Below, piece after piece: positions 52,175-60,962 of a stretch of 64,000 nucleotides of DNA. The position numbers and the translations under genes are program-made. Within the stretch, counting starts at the first letter, position 1. Each line of letters opens with the position of its first letter. The notes beneath the pieces were generated by a model. The model worked only from the letters and a program-made list of their open reading frames with translations, made no database searches and was not told where the DNA came from. The stretch covers positions 28,245 through 92,244 of the forward strand of contig NZ_DLHA01000019.1 in assembly GCF_002482975.1 (NCBI RefSeq), written 5' to 3'. Source of the DNA: Flavobacterium sp. UBA7680 (lineage in GTDB: Bacteria > Bacteroidota > Bacteroidia > Flavobacteriales > Flavobacteriaceae).

Positions 52175-52660
52175 ATGAAAAAGAAAGGCCAATTGATACA
52201 TATTTTATTTCTCTTATTTCTCGCACTAAGTGCAATTGGCGGCGGCATGGCACTGATTATTTCACCTTCCGGTAAATTATTGGGCGGACTGCCTTTATCT
52301 ATCCTGAAATCTTCCCCTTTCTCTGATTTTCTTATTCCCGGAATTATCTTATTTTTTGTTTTAGGAATTTTCCCAATTTTAATTGTATGGTCTTTGATCA
52401 AAAAACCTATTATTCCTTTTATGGAATATTTCAATCTCTTTAAGGATATGCACTGGTCGTGGAGCTGCAGTATCTACGTCGCTTTTATTCTTATCGTCTG
52501 GATACAGGTTGAAACATATTTTATCCAAGGAGTAGGCTGGCTACAAATGTTCTATATGCTTTACTCCATTCCGATGCTAATTCTTGCATTATTGCCGCAA
52601 ACAAGAAATAGCTATGCTCTTAAAACGATTAAATCCCATATTATTAAATCTTATTTATAA
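52175..52660 (+). CDS. Four-TM membrane protein, unknown
   Basis: The protein has 161 residues from the ATG at 52175 (MKKKGQLIHILF). An ATG at 52097 would add 26 polar residues and is less likely. Four hydrophobic helices are visible (for example HILFLLFLALSAIGGGMALI, FLIPGIILFFVLGIFPILIV). No family was recognised. Its stop codon overlaps the start of the next gene by one base, so the two are tightly coupled under the FNR-like promoter at 51991. Confidence 0.65.
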   Translation: MKKKGQLIHILFLLFLALSAIGGGMALIISPSGKLLGGLPLSILKSSPFSDFLIPGIILFFVLGIFPILIVWSLIKKPIIPFMEYFNLFKDMHWSWSCSIYVAFILIVWIQVETYFIQGVGWLQMFYMLYSIPMLILALLPQTRNSYALKTIKSHIIKSYL

Positions 52661-53469
52661 TGACAATTACATGTAGTATCATTGGAATTATACTACTTAT
52701 TTTACTTTTGGGAAAAACAAGTATGCATTTCAAATTCAAAAAGCAAGTCTCTGAATTATTAGAGAATGCAGAAACTCTCTCTGATAAAATCTATAACAGC
52801 AGTCAACTAACTGGATTACCCTACCCTGTTCAGCAATATTTTAAATATGCCTTGAAAGACGGACAGCATTACATAAGTTCAGTTCAATTAGAACACAAAG
52901 GATTATTCAAAACCAATTTGAAAAAAGAGTACATCACTATTACGGGCGAAGAGTACTTTTCTGTTCAGCCGCCACAATTTATCTGGAAAGGCACAACTTC
53001 AATGTTCACCGCCATCGACAGTTACATTGCCGATATAGGAAATCTAAAAGTTTCAATAATGAATATTTTTACTGCAGTAGATGGCAAAGGCATTACATTT
53101 AATGAAGCTGAGCTGCAGCGCTGGGTGTCTGAAAGCGTATGGTTTCCAACAAATTTATTGCCATCAGAAAAGATACAATGGTCAGCACTGAATACAGATA
53201 CAGCCAAATTATCGTTCTCTTACAAAGAGGTCTCTTTTGATTATATTGTCACATTTAATGAGGCCGGCCAGATTGTTGCAATGGAAACACAACGGTTCAT
53301 GACCGTTGCAAAAAGAGAAAAATGGATTTGCAGGATGTCTAACTATAAGGAAATTGATAATATAAAAATCCCCTTTGCAGCAGAAGCATCGTGGAAATTA
53401 TACACAGGAAATCACAGTTATGCTAAGTTTGAAATCCAAAAGATAGCATATAATAAAAATCATTTCTAA
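52660..53469 (+). CDS. DUF6544-type membrane-anchored protein
   Basis: The protein has 269 residues with one N-terminal TM (SIIGIILLILLLG). LTGLPYPVQQYFKYALKDG, the aromatic QPPQFIWKGTTSMF and LQRWVSESVWFPTNLLPSEKIQW are typical of the DUF6544 family, which has a LolA-like beta fold. Function is unknown; the fold suggests lipid handling outside the cytoplasm. It is second in a two-gene operon. Confidence 0.7.
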   Translation: MTITCSIIGIILLILLLGKTSMHFKFKKQVSELLENAETLSDKIYNSSQLTGLPYPVQQYFKYALKDGQHYISSVQLEHKGLFKTNLKKEYITITGEEYFSVQPPQFIWKGTTSMFTAIDSYIADIGNLKVSIMNIFTAVDGKGITFNEAELQRWVSESVWFPTNLLPSEKIQWSALNTDTAKLSFSYKEVSFDYIVTFNEAGQIVAMETQRFMTVAKREKWICRMSNYKEIDNIKIPFAAEASWKLYTGNHSYAKFEIQKIAYNKNHF

Positions 53470-53620
53470 TAATGAAACCAGAACAGTGCTGCCTGACCTA
53501 TATTTTTGATCCCTTAAATTGGTATTTTATCAATAGGAATCTTCAGACAATCGCTTTTATCCTTCTTTGACTTATCTTTGAGCAAATTTTAGAGAAATAA
53601 AGAACATTTGCGTTGGACGT

Positions 53621-54061
53621 TTATCTTAACTGTTTTAAAGCCTCTTCTAACTTAAATTTCTCCTGAAAATAGTCTTCTTTTAAGGAGTCAATTGTGTGCT
53701 GTAAAGCCGGATCATATTTTTCAATATGAGTTGCAAATTCTCTAATATATTTTACTTTTTTCTTCAATTGATCAAGATGCTGTTGCGCTTCCCCAATACA
53801 TGTATTTATGTACTCGCGCTCATCTGGCGGATGTGATTCCACTTCGCTTCTCTGCTGTTGTATAGTCTGCTGTGCCGAAGCCATTATACTGTCTGATTCC
53901 CTGTTCATTAAAAACCACTTTCTAACCATCCTTTCACTGATGCCAGAGATCTCAGCTGAATCTGTCTCAATACCATTTTCATTTGAACCTGTCCAATCCT
54001 TTTTTTGGCAGGAATATAACAGTACGGCCATGACAACCAATATGCATATCTTTGTTTTCAT
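53621..54061 (-). CDS. Coiled-coil lipoprotein
   Basis: The protein has 146 residues. MKTKICILVVMAVLLYSCQKK is a lipoprotein signal with lipobox C18. The mature part is acidic and then long helical (IMASAQQTIQQQRSEVE, HLDQLKKKVKYIREFATHIEK), probably a periplasmic coiled coil like the lipoprotein at 19105. It is monocistronic with its own FNR-like box 180 bp upstream. Confidence 0.7.
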   Translation of the reverse strand: MKTKICILVVMAVLLYSCQKKDWTGSNENGIETDSAEISGISERMVRKWFLMNRESDSIMASAQQTIQQQRSEVESHPPDEREYINTCIGEAQQHLDQLKKKVKYIREFATHIEKYDPALQHTIDSLKEDYFQEKFKLEEALKQLR

Positions 54062-54205
54062 CTGTTTGTTTGTTAATTTTCCTTTTACAAAATTGAAAAT
54101 GCTTAATCTGAAGATTTTAAGTTCCAGCTAAATAAATTAACGAGCAGAAAAATGGAACGATAACTGAAATGATTTACGTCTTCTGTAAAGGGAATTAATA
54201 AGGGA

Positions 54206-54250
54206 TAAAATTAGACTAAATAGAATTTCAGAAAAATGATATCTATCAAT
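54206..54250 (-). promoter_or_regulatory. FNR/CRP-like box and -7 box, lipoprotein 53621
   Basis: On the minus strand ATTGATAGATATCATT (54250 down to 54235) is followed at 37 nt start to start by TAATTTTA (54213 to 54206). This predicts a leader of about 140 nt. A further half-site (ATCATT, 54173 to 54168) lies inside that leader. Confidence 0.55.
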
Positions 54251-54623
54251 TCAATATCTGATATCAAACAGATTTTATTGTTCACTATTAATTTGATATG
54301 CTGCAATGACAATTTCTTTTTAAAACATACGGATCACGAAATTTTATTATTATTGGCAAGCAAATTTTGAAATATTATTTTTTTGAAATTATACCTATTT
54401 TTGTCATCTACTGTAGGTTGTCAAGCTGTCTATTATCTCAATTCTCAATATTATTAGTTTTGTGGTAAACTCTTGGCATTAGCTGCGGACCTAATCCCTT
54501 TTATGCCACAAAAAATTAAGGCCGTTTTTTTTTTAAAATTTAAGTAAACAAATTAAAATTTTTCAAATCCCATTTTGGTACAAAATTATATACAAACTAA
54601 ATACATTTTTACTTCAATCCCCA
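54251..54623. other. Non-coding stretch, nothing recognised
   Basis: This very AT-rich sequence has no credible ORF on either strand, no copy of the window's repeats and no obvious promoter. Together with 54624-55335 it makes the longest gene-free stretch in the window. Confidence 0.5.
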
Positions 54624-54785
54624 ACGGGACATCCAAACCAAATTCATAAAGCCAATGGAAGACAGCTACTACCAGTAGTAAGCCAATCTCTTTAAATCTT
54701 CCATAAATTTTGTTGAAATTTGTCCCGTAGAGGTCACAAACAAGCCAAAAGGCGCCAATTGAAGACAATTGGTGCCTTTTTTATA
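54624..54785 (+). ncRNA. Candidate structured RNA with strong terminator
   Basis: Nested inverted repeats are visible: ACGGGACA (54624) with TGTCCCGT (54721), ATGGAAGA (54654) with TCTTCCAT (54697), and CTACT/AGTAG in the middle. They make one long imperfect hairpin of about 105 bases. A rho-independent terminator follows at once: AAGGCGCCAATTG pairs with CAATTGGTGCCTT and ends in a T-run (about 54749-54783). A terminator with no gene before it on this strand suggests a short transcript. A MITE-like repeat is the alternative. No promoter was identified. Confidence 0.45.
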
Positions 54786-54960
54786 TAACCTTTCTAATTT
54801 TTATTAGTATAAAGAGCTGAAATATAATTTGTTTTATTATATCAGTATAAAAGCTGAGTGTACAGCAAAGCTGAAAGACAAGTCGCTGTGTTGAATAGAA
54901 AGACATCAATTGGGTTTGAATGTACATCTCTCCAACACAAAAAACAGGGCTCTTTGGCAG

Positions 54961-55041
54961 CCCTTAGCCCCGATAGCAGTGAAATCCTTTTATGCCGGGG
55001 TTCGGCATAAAAGATTGGAACGGATAGCGGGAAAAAGCTCC
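54961..55041 (+). repeat. Structured repeat, copy 4
   Basis: It has the same ends as copy 1. The stem is TTTTATGCC / GGCATAAAA, so the outer G-C pair of copy 1 has become A-T with pairing kept. The flank ACATCTCTCCAA-AC-AAAAACAGGGCTC is shared with copy 3, so the repeat unit may extend about 40 bases upstream. Confidence 0.75.
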
Positions 55042-55084
55042 TAAAAAATAATATTATATACAATTGACCCGAGGCTGGGCACAA

Positions 55085-55180
55085 AAGATTGCTTCGCCAG
55101 TTCGCTTCGCTCGGGTGAAGCGGAAATCCTTTTTGGCGGGGTTCGCCGCAAAGATTCAAGCGTATAGCGGGAAAAACTCC
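55085..55180 (+). repeat. Structured repeat, copy 5 (5'-incomplete, expanded)
   Basis: It lacks the CCCTAGCCC start but has the GCTTCGCCAGTTCGCTTCGC expansion of copy 2, then TTTTTGGCGGGGTTCGCCGCAAAG and GTATAGCGGGAAAAACTCC. It is 43 bp after copy 4, a tandem pair. Confidence 0.65.
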
Positions 55181-55335
55181 TAAAAAATAATTAATATAAT
55201 AGTGTCTTTTTACAAAATTACCGATTCATTCTGATTTCCATCTTTTTTAATCCATACAGAATCTTATGTGATCTAAGTAAGCTGATGTGCTAAAAAATAT
55301 TCTATAATATAAACCGTAAATTGATTTTTTTTGAT

Positions 55336-55779
55336 TTAATTTATATTCTCTTCTTTCACCTGTTTATAAACTTCAATTTTTCCTATTACGTCAAAATCCA
55401 AAGTATAATTAATAGGGAATTCATAATTTTCATCCATCAAGATTATCATTTCAGCCTGGTGAATCGAATTACCCAAATTCAACTTTGGATTTTTGGATAA
55501 AATAAGATAATAGGGCAATGCACTTTGAGATAATTCATTATTGATCAGCATAGCAAAACCTTCTTTTGTGGTTTCTTCAACAAAATAAGAACCGGGAAAG
55601 TTAGGTTGATTCTTAGCTATAAAACGCTTAAATAGTTCAAGATCTGATTTATTAAAAGAAAGCGCTTGTAAATTTAAATTGCTAAACGTATCAAGTTTAA
55701 ACCATTTAATATTTACAATTAACTTTTTAGAATCTAAGTTGTATTTAAAATAGGCCAGCTGCGTATTTATAGTATACAT
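55336..55779 (-). CDS. Protein of unknown function
   Basis: The protein has 147 residues, is soluble and probably a mixed alpha/beta fold (KKLIVNIKWFKLDTFSNL, MIILMDENYEFPINYTLDFD). There are no cysteines, signal peptide or known motif. It is monocistronic, between the tandem structured repeats and the metal efflux operon. The first Met residue choice is clear, as no other in-frame start lies upstream. Confidence 0.5.
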   Translation of the reverse strand: MYTINTQLAYFKYNLDSKKLIVNIKWFKLDTFSNLNLQALSFNKSDLELFKRFIAKNQPNFPGSYFVEETTKEGFAMLINNELSQSALPYYLILSKNPKLNLGNSIHQAEMIILMDENYEFPINYTLDFDVIGKIEVYKQVKEENIN

Positions 55780-55968
55780 GGATAATATTTCTAATTAAAT
55801 TACTACAGGATAAGTTTATTGGTAATGCTATGTAATTGGGCATGTAATCTTGTAAAAGCTGATAAATAAAAAATAAGGCATTTTTTTAACAGTTGTTTTT
55901 ATGCAACGGCTAATTTAGTGTGAATTGAAATAAAAAAACAATCAAATTTAACATTTAGAACCATTCTA

Positions 55969-56061
55969 ATGAGTAAGAAAAAACTTAATGATAAGTCTTT
56001 ATTTATCTTTCTGCTTATAATAGTTTTTTTACTCCTACTAGCACACCTAAAAATGTCCTAA
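55969..56061 (+). CDS. 30-residue membrane peptide (tentative)
   Basis: MSKKKLNDKSLFIFLLIIVF continues into a hydrophobic helix and a short tail. It has the positive-inside pattern of a single-span small protein. It lies alone in the 362-bp gap 55780-56141, where I see nothing else apart from the promoter at 56130. It could be chance. Confidence 0.3.
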   Translation: MSKKKLNDKSLFIFLLIIVFLLLLAHLKMS

Positions 56062-56129
56062 ATGTACACACATACTATTTACAACATTTCTAAACAAGTA
56101 GTTACCTGAAATATCATAAGAATATTAGT

Positions 56130-56137
56130 TATCTTTG
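56130..56137 (+). promoter_or_regulatory. Bacteroidetes -7 box of the metal efflux operon
   Basis: TATCTTTG matches the TAnnTTTG consensus exactly. It ends only four bases before the GTG start of the first gene, implying a very short or absent leader. No FNR-like box lies at the expected distance. Confidence 0.5.
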
Positions 56138-56141
56138 AATT

Positions 56142-56522
56142 GTGAAAAAATACCTTTCCATATTATTTTTATCGGTCTACCTGCTTTCTATAACGCAGTT
56201 GGTAGAATTTATAAAGCTGCCTATAATGGTAGAACATTATGTGGAACATAAAGAACAAAATCCTGCCTTAACAATTCTTGAGTTTTTATGCATTCATTAT
56301 CAGGGACCAGATGTATATGATGCCGATTATGCTAAGGATATGAAGTTACCTTTTAAATCACACACCAATATCAGTTCTGTTGTATTTTATCCTTTAATAC
56401 AAGAATACAAAACCATACAAAAAGTGAATTTTACGTATAAAAAACAAAATTTATATACGTATTCTTTTGCCTATTCTTCCATTTCACTTTCGTCTATCTG
56501 GCAGCCACCCAGAAACTGTTAA
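56142..56522 (+). CDS. Small HYC_CC_PP-like protein ahead of RND pump
   Basis: The protein has 126 residues from a GTG start; the next Met would remove the signal-like N-terminus MKKYLSILFLSVYLLS. VEHYVEHKEQNP, EFLCIHYQGPD and the C-terminal SIWQPPRNC fit a Bacteroidetes family that sits before CzcA/CusA pump genes. It is probably secreted or membrane-anchored, and its His and Cys residues may sense or bind metal. The pump gene follows 92 bp later. Confidence 0.65.
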   Translation: MKKYLSILFLSVYLLSITQLVEFIKLPIMVEHYVEHKEQNPALTILEFLCIHYQGPDVYDADYAKDMKLPFKSHTNISSVVFYPLIQEYKTIQKVNFTYKKQNLYTYSFAYSSISLSSIWQPPRNC

Positions 56523-56614
56523 TCGTTTTTTATTGGCTTAAAACTTTCACGTCAAATGGCGCGTGTTTTTGCTATTCCTTATTTTTTTATAACGACGATT
56601 AACAAAACAAACTT

Positions 56615-59600
56615 ATGCTTACTAAAATAATTGAGTTTTCCGTAAGGAATAAACTCATTGTAGGGCTTTTTATAATTGCCCTTATTGGCTATGGATCCTA
56701 TGAGGCCACTCGCCTGCCTATTGATGCAGTTCCGGATATCACAAACAACCAGGTACAAATTATAACCATAGCCCCTTCATTTGGAGCCACTGATATTGAA
56801 CGCCTGGTCACTTTTCCTATAGAACAGGCCAATAGCAACATCTCCGGTATGAAAGAGATTCGCAGCTTTTCCAGATTTGGACTCTCTCTGGTCACTATTG
56901 TTTTTGATGATGATGTTGATGTCTACTGGGCCAGACAACAAGTTGCCGAACGCTTGCAGCAGGTACAAAATGAGATTCCGCAAGGCATAGGTACACCTAC
57001 ACTCGGGCCAATATCTACAGGACTTGGCGAAATTTACCAATATGTGGTGAAACCCAAAAAAGGGTATGAACAAAAATTCAATGTAACGGACTTAAGAACG
57101 ATTCAGGACTGGATTGTAAGACGACAACTACTAGGTGTTAAAGGAGTGGCCGAAGTGAGCAGTTTTGGCGGTAAACTCAAGCAATATGAAATCAGCATTA
57201 GTCCTGATAAACTCAATGCTTACGGGATTACCATTAATGATGTTTTTGCAGCGGTTCAAAACAACAATCAAAATACAGGTGGTTCGTATATAGAAAAAGG
57301 ACCAACCGTGCTTTATATCCGCAGTGAGGGCCTTATTGGCAATATTGCCGATATAGAGAATATCGCCATTGCCAATAAAAACAATGACACTCCGTTGTTT
57401 ATAAGAGATGTAGCTCAGGTAAAAACCGGTTTTGCCACACGGTACGGGGCAATGTGTTATAACGATCAAGGCGAAGTTTCCGGAGCAATTGTCATGATGC
57501 TTAAAGGGGCCAATAGTAGTGAGGTGATTAAAAATGTAAAAGAAAAAATTACCCAAATACAAAAAACACTTCCTGTGGGCGTTGAAATTGAACCTTTTCT
57601 GGACCGAACAAAAATGGTCAATAATGCCATTGGTACAGTGGAGAAAAACTTACTCGAAGGTGCTTTAATTGTGGTGTTTGTTTTGGTACTCTTTCTGGGG
57701 AATTTTAGGGCAGGTTTACTCGTTGCATCGGTAATTCCCCTGGCCATGCTCTTTGCTATCTGCATGATGAATCTCTTTGGGGTAAGCGGGAATTTAATGA
57801 GTCTTGGAGCGCTGGATTTTGGATTAATTGTAGACGGTGCCGTAATTATTGTTGAAGCCATCATGCATCATCTCTCCAGTAATAAGGCCTATAAGGAACA
57901 TGCCTCACTTACTGCTGATCAAATGGATAAAACCGTTACAAGTTCAGCCAGTAAAATGATGAACAGTGCCGTATTTGGACAAATCATCATATTGATCGTT
58001 TACCTGCCTATTTTTACGCTGCAGGGAATCGAAGGCAAAATGTTTAAGCCTATGGCACAAACAGTTGCTTTTGCTCTGCTGGGGGCTTTTATTTTGTCTC
58101 TGACTTATATTCCGATGATGAGTGCTTTTTTTCTAAGCAAAAAAACAAAACACAAAGAGAATCTTTCAGACCGGGTAATGAAACGCCTTGAAAACAGCTA
58201 TCAAAATACCCTAAAAAAGATACTTCGTTTTCCAAAAGCCGTATTAGGTTCTGTCCTACTGCTTTTTGTATTGGCTGTTATAACACTTACTACTTTGGGA
58301 GGCGAATTTATACCCGCTCTTGAAGAAGGTGATTTTGCAGTAGACACGCGAGTGCTTACCGGCAGTAACTTAAATACCACTATAGAAAGCACCCAGAAAG
58401 CGGCGCATATACTCAAGAGCCAATTTCCGGAAGTATTAAAAGTAGTGACCAAAATAGGCAGCGGGGAAGTTCCTACAGATCCAATGCCAATGGAAGCCAG
58501 TGATATGATGGTGATTTTAAAAGATAAAAAAGAATGGACTTCTGCTAAAACTTTTAATGAATTATCGGCTAAAATGAGCAAAGCCCTGGATGATGTTCCA
58601 GGAATCACGACAGGATTTCAATTTCCGGTACAAATGCGTTTTAACGAACTTATGACGGGAGCCCGACAAGATGTTGTGCTCAAAATATTTGGAGAAAACC
58701 TGGATACATTAGCCCTGACGGCAAACAAACTGGGCAAAATTATTAGCAAGGTAGACGGCACTGCCAATTTATTTATAGAACCCGTTGGCGGTATGCCACA
58801 AGTAATTATATCCTATAACCGGCCAGCAATTGCCCAACATAATTTATCAATAGCTCATATTAATAAGGTTATTAATACTGCTTTTGCAGGACAAAGCACA
58901 GGCTTGGTGTTTGAACAGGAAAAAAGGTTTGATCTGGTGGTACGCCTGAAGGCCAATGAGAGAAAAGATATCCAGAATATTCGAAATCTGCTGATCCCAT
59001 CATCAAACGGAAGTCAGATTCCTTTATCGCAACTTGCTACTGTAGAAATTAAAAATGGTCCCAATCAAATACAGCGTGAGGACACAAAACGCAGAATTGT
59101 AGTAGGTTTTAACGTAAAAGGCAGAGATGTACAAAGTATCGTAAATGAATTACAAGCCAAAGTACACAAAGAACTAAAATTGCCTACCGGATATTATGTT
59201 ACTTATGGCGGTGCATTCGAGAATTTAAATCAGGCCAAAGACCGCCTTATGATTGCCGTTCCTGTTTCACTGGTACTTATTTTTATTTTACTCTTCTTTG
59301 CGTTCAATTCCGTTAAGCATGGACTGCTTATTTATACCGCAATTCCGTTATCGGCAATTGGAGGAATATTCTTCCTGGCCTTACGTGGTATGCCTTTTAG
59401 CATTAGTGCCGGTGTTGGTTTTATTGCTTTGTTTGGAGTAGCCGTTTTAAACGGAATTGTATTAATAGCTGAATTTAACCGACTTAAAAATAACGGAATG
59501 AAAAATCTCGCCCAAATTGTTTTAACAGGAACAAAATCAAGACTTCGTCCTGTATTAATGACAGCTTTTGTCGCTTCGCTGGGCTTTTTGCCAATGGCTT

Positions 59601-60955
59601 TAAGCAACGGCGCAGGTGCAGAGGTACAACGCCCTCTGGCAACAGTGGTAATAGGCGGTTTGTTAGTCGCTACGTTTTTGACCTTATTTGTATTGCCCCT
59701 GCTCTATATCTTGTTTGAAAAAGGCTTTAAAATAAAAAGTTTAACTCAAAAAGCAGCGTTTGTTCTGATTTTCTTTTCTGTTTTTTCAGCTGTAAATGCG
59801 CAGGAAAAAATAAGTCTTGAGACAGCATTAAAAATGGCAACAGAGAAAAACAATAGTATAAAAAACGAAAAACTTAGAACGGCTTACACGCAGGCGCTCA
59901 TTAAATCCGGAGCTGATATTCCTAAAACAACCGTTTTTGCAGAAGCAGGACAAATAAACAGTGCTTATGATGATACCCGCTTTGGGATTTCACAGACTAT
60001 TGCCTTTCCTACGATATATAAAAAACAAAAACAGCTGTTATCAGAACAATGGAAAACTTCGGCATTAAATACTTCATTAAAGGAGCAGGAAATTAAAAAG
60101 ACCGTAACAGAAGTTTTTTATACCTTTCTATATTATAAAGAAAAAGAAAAACTGCTGCAAGAGGCCGATACCCTTTTCAATGATTTTTATGCCAAAGCAA
60201 ACCTTCGATTGCAAAAAGGAGAAAGCAATATTCTGGAAAAAACCACTTCCGAAAACCAAAGGGCTGCCATTGCGATACAATTGATGCAGCTAGAGCAAGA
60301 GATGCAGACCACCTTATTAGAGCTTCAGGTGCTTTTGAATTCAGAAATGCCTCTTGTTCCTGTAGAAAAAAGCTATAAATGTCCTCTTGTTCCCATGAAT
60401 AATGGAATTGAGAATAATATCCTTTTAAAACTCGCGCAGCAGCAAAAGAATAATGCTGCAGCACAAACGCAATTAGAAAAGTCAAAATATTTGCCGGATC
60501 TCACTATTGGCTACTTTAACAATAGTTTTAAAGGCATAGGACCTGACAATAACTATTATGACGGAAGCAATCGCTTTAGCTCAGTACAGGCCGGACTGGG
60601 AATCCCTATTTTTTCAGGAAGCCAAAGTGCCAAAATAAAAGCATCTAAGGTTGGAGAAAGTATTGCAGAAAATGAATATCAAATGCAATTGCAGCTTTTA
60701 CAGAATCGATATAAACAATTAATGGCTGCTCATAAAAGCAATACCGAAATAACGCAATATTTTGAAGACTCAGGCTTAACAAATGCCACACTGATTAAAG
60801 AAACAGCTAATAAACAATTTAGTAACGGTGAAATTAATTTCCTGGATTTTGTAATGGTAATCCATCAGGCCATTAACATACAAAGCAATTATTTAGAAGC
60901 TGTAAGAGCACTAAACCAGAGCAGTATCGAACTTAATTTTATTACTTCAAATTAA
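56615..60955 (+). CDS. CzcA-like RND heavy-metal pump fused to a TolC-like outer-membrane factor
   Basis: The protein has 1446 residues. Residues 1 to about 1035 are a full heavy-metal RND pump with 12 TM helices; DFGLIVDGAVIIVEAIMHHL in TM4 is the CzcA-type (divalent metal) proton-relay motif, distinct from the CusA type. After a signal-like hydrophobic stretch ending SAVNAQ (about 1045-1064), the last 380 residues are a TolC/OEP domain (SLETALKMATEKNNSIKNEK, then long helices and two barrel strands). The fusion exists in other Bacteroidetes. It may be cleaved after AQ to release the channel. It exports Zn, Co, Cd or Cu ions with the adaptor encoded 7 bp downstream. Confidence 0.92.
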   Translation: MLTKIIEFSVRNKLIVGLFIIALIGYGSYEATRLPIDAVPDITNNQVQIITIAPSFGATDIERLVTFPIEQANSNISGMKEIRSFSRFGLSLVTIVFDDDVDVYWARQQVAERLQQVQNEIPQGIGTPTLGPISTGLGEIYQYVVKPKKGYEQKFNVTDLRTIQDWIVRRQLLGVKGVAEVSSFGGKLKQYEISISPDKLNAYGITINDVFAAVQNNNQNTGGSYIEKGPTVLYIRSEGLIGNIADIENIAIANKNNDTPLFIRDVAQVKTGFATRYGAMCYNDQGEVSGAIVMMLKGANSSEVIKNVKEKITQIQKTLPVGVEIEPFLDRTKMVNNAIGTVEKNLLEGALIVVFVLVLFLGNFRAGLLVASVIPLAMLFAICMMNLFGVSGNLMSLGALDFGLIVDGAVIIVEAIMHHLSSNKAYKEHASLTADQMDKTVTSSASKMMNSAVFGQIIILIVYLPIFTLQGIEGKMFKPMAQTVAFALLGAFILSLTYIPMMSAFFLSKKTKHKENLSDRVMKRLENSYQNTLKKILRFPKAVLGSVLLLFVLAVITLTTLGGEFIPALEEGDFAVDTRVLTGSNLNTTIESTQKAAHILKSQFPEVLKVVTKIGSGEVPTDPMPMEASDMMVILKDKKEWTSAKTFNELSAKMSKALDDVPGITTGFQFPVQMRFNELMTGARQDVVLKIFGENLDTLALTANKLGKIISKVDGTANLFIEPVGGMPQVIISYNRPAIAQHNLSIAHINKVINTAFAGQSTGLVFEQEKRFDLVVRLKANERKDIQNIRNLLIPSSNGSQIPLSQLATVEIKNGPNQIQREDTKRRIVVGFNVKGRDVQSIVNELQAKVHKELKLPTGYYVTYGGAFENLNQAKDRLMIAVPVSLVLIFILLFFAFNSVKHGLLIYTAIPLSAIGGIFFLALRGMPFSISAGVGFIALFGVAVLNGIVLIAEFNRLKNNGMKNLAQIVLTGTKSRLRPVLMTAFVASLGFLPMALSNGAGAEVQRPLATVVIGGLLVATFLTLFVLPLLYILFEKGFKIKSLTQKAAFVLIFFSVFSAVNAQEKISLETALKMATEKNNSIKNEKLRTAYTQALIKSGADIPKTTVFAEAGQINSAYDDTRFGISQTIAFPTIYKKQKQLLSEQWKTSALNTSLKEQEIKKTVTEVFYTFLYYKEKEKLLQEADTLFNDFYAKANLRLQKGESNILEKTTSENQRAAIAIQLMQLEQEMQTTLLELQVLLNSEMPLVPVEKSYKCPLVPMNNGIENNILLKLAQQQKNNAAAQTQLEKSKYLPDLTIGYFNNSFKGIGPDNNYYDGSNRFSSVQAGLGIPIFSGSQSAKIKASKVGESIAENEYQMQLQLLQNRYKQLMAAHKSNTEITQYFEDSGLTNATLIKETANKQFSNGEINFLDFVMVIHQAINIQSNYLEAVRALNQSSIELNFITSN

Positions 60956-60962
60956 CAATTAA

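Noticed and set aside
54586..54768. 60-residue ORF on the minus strand
   Set aside because: It is produced by the nested inverted repeat and terminator, has no family resemblance and no promoter.
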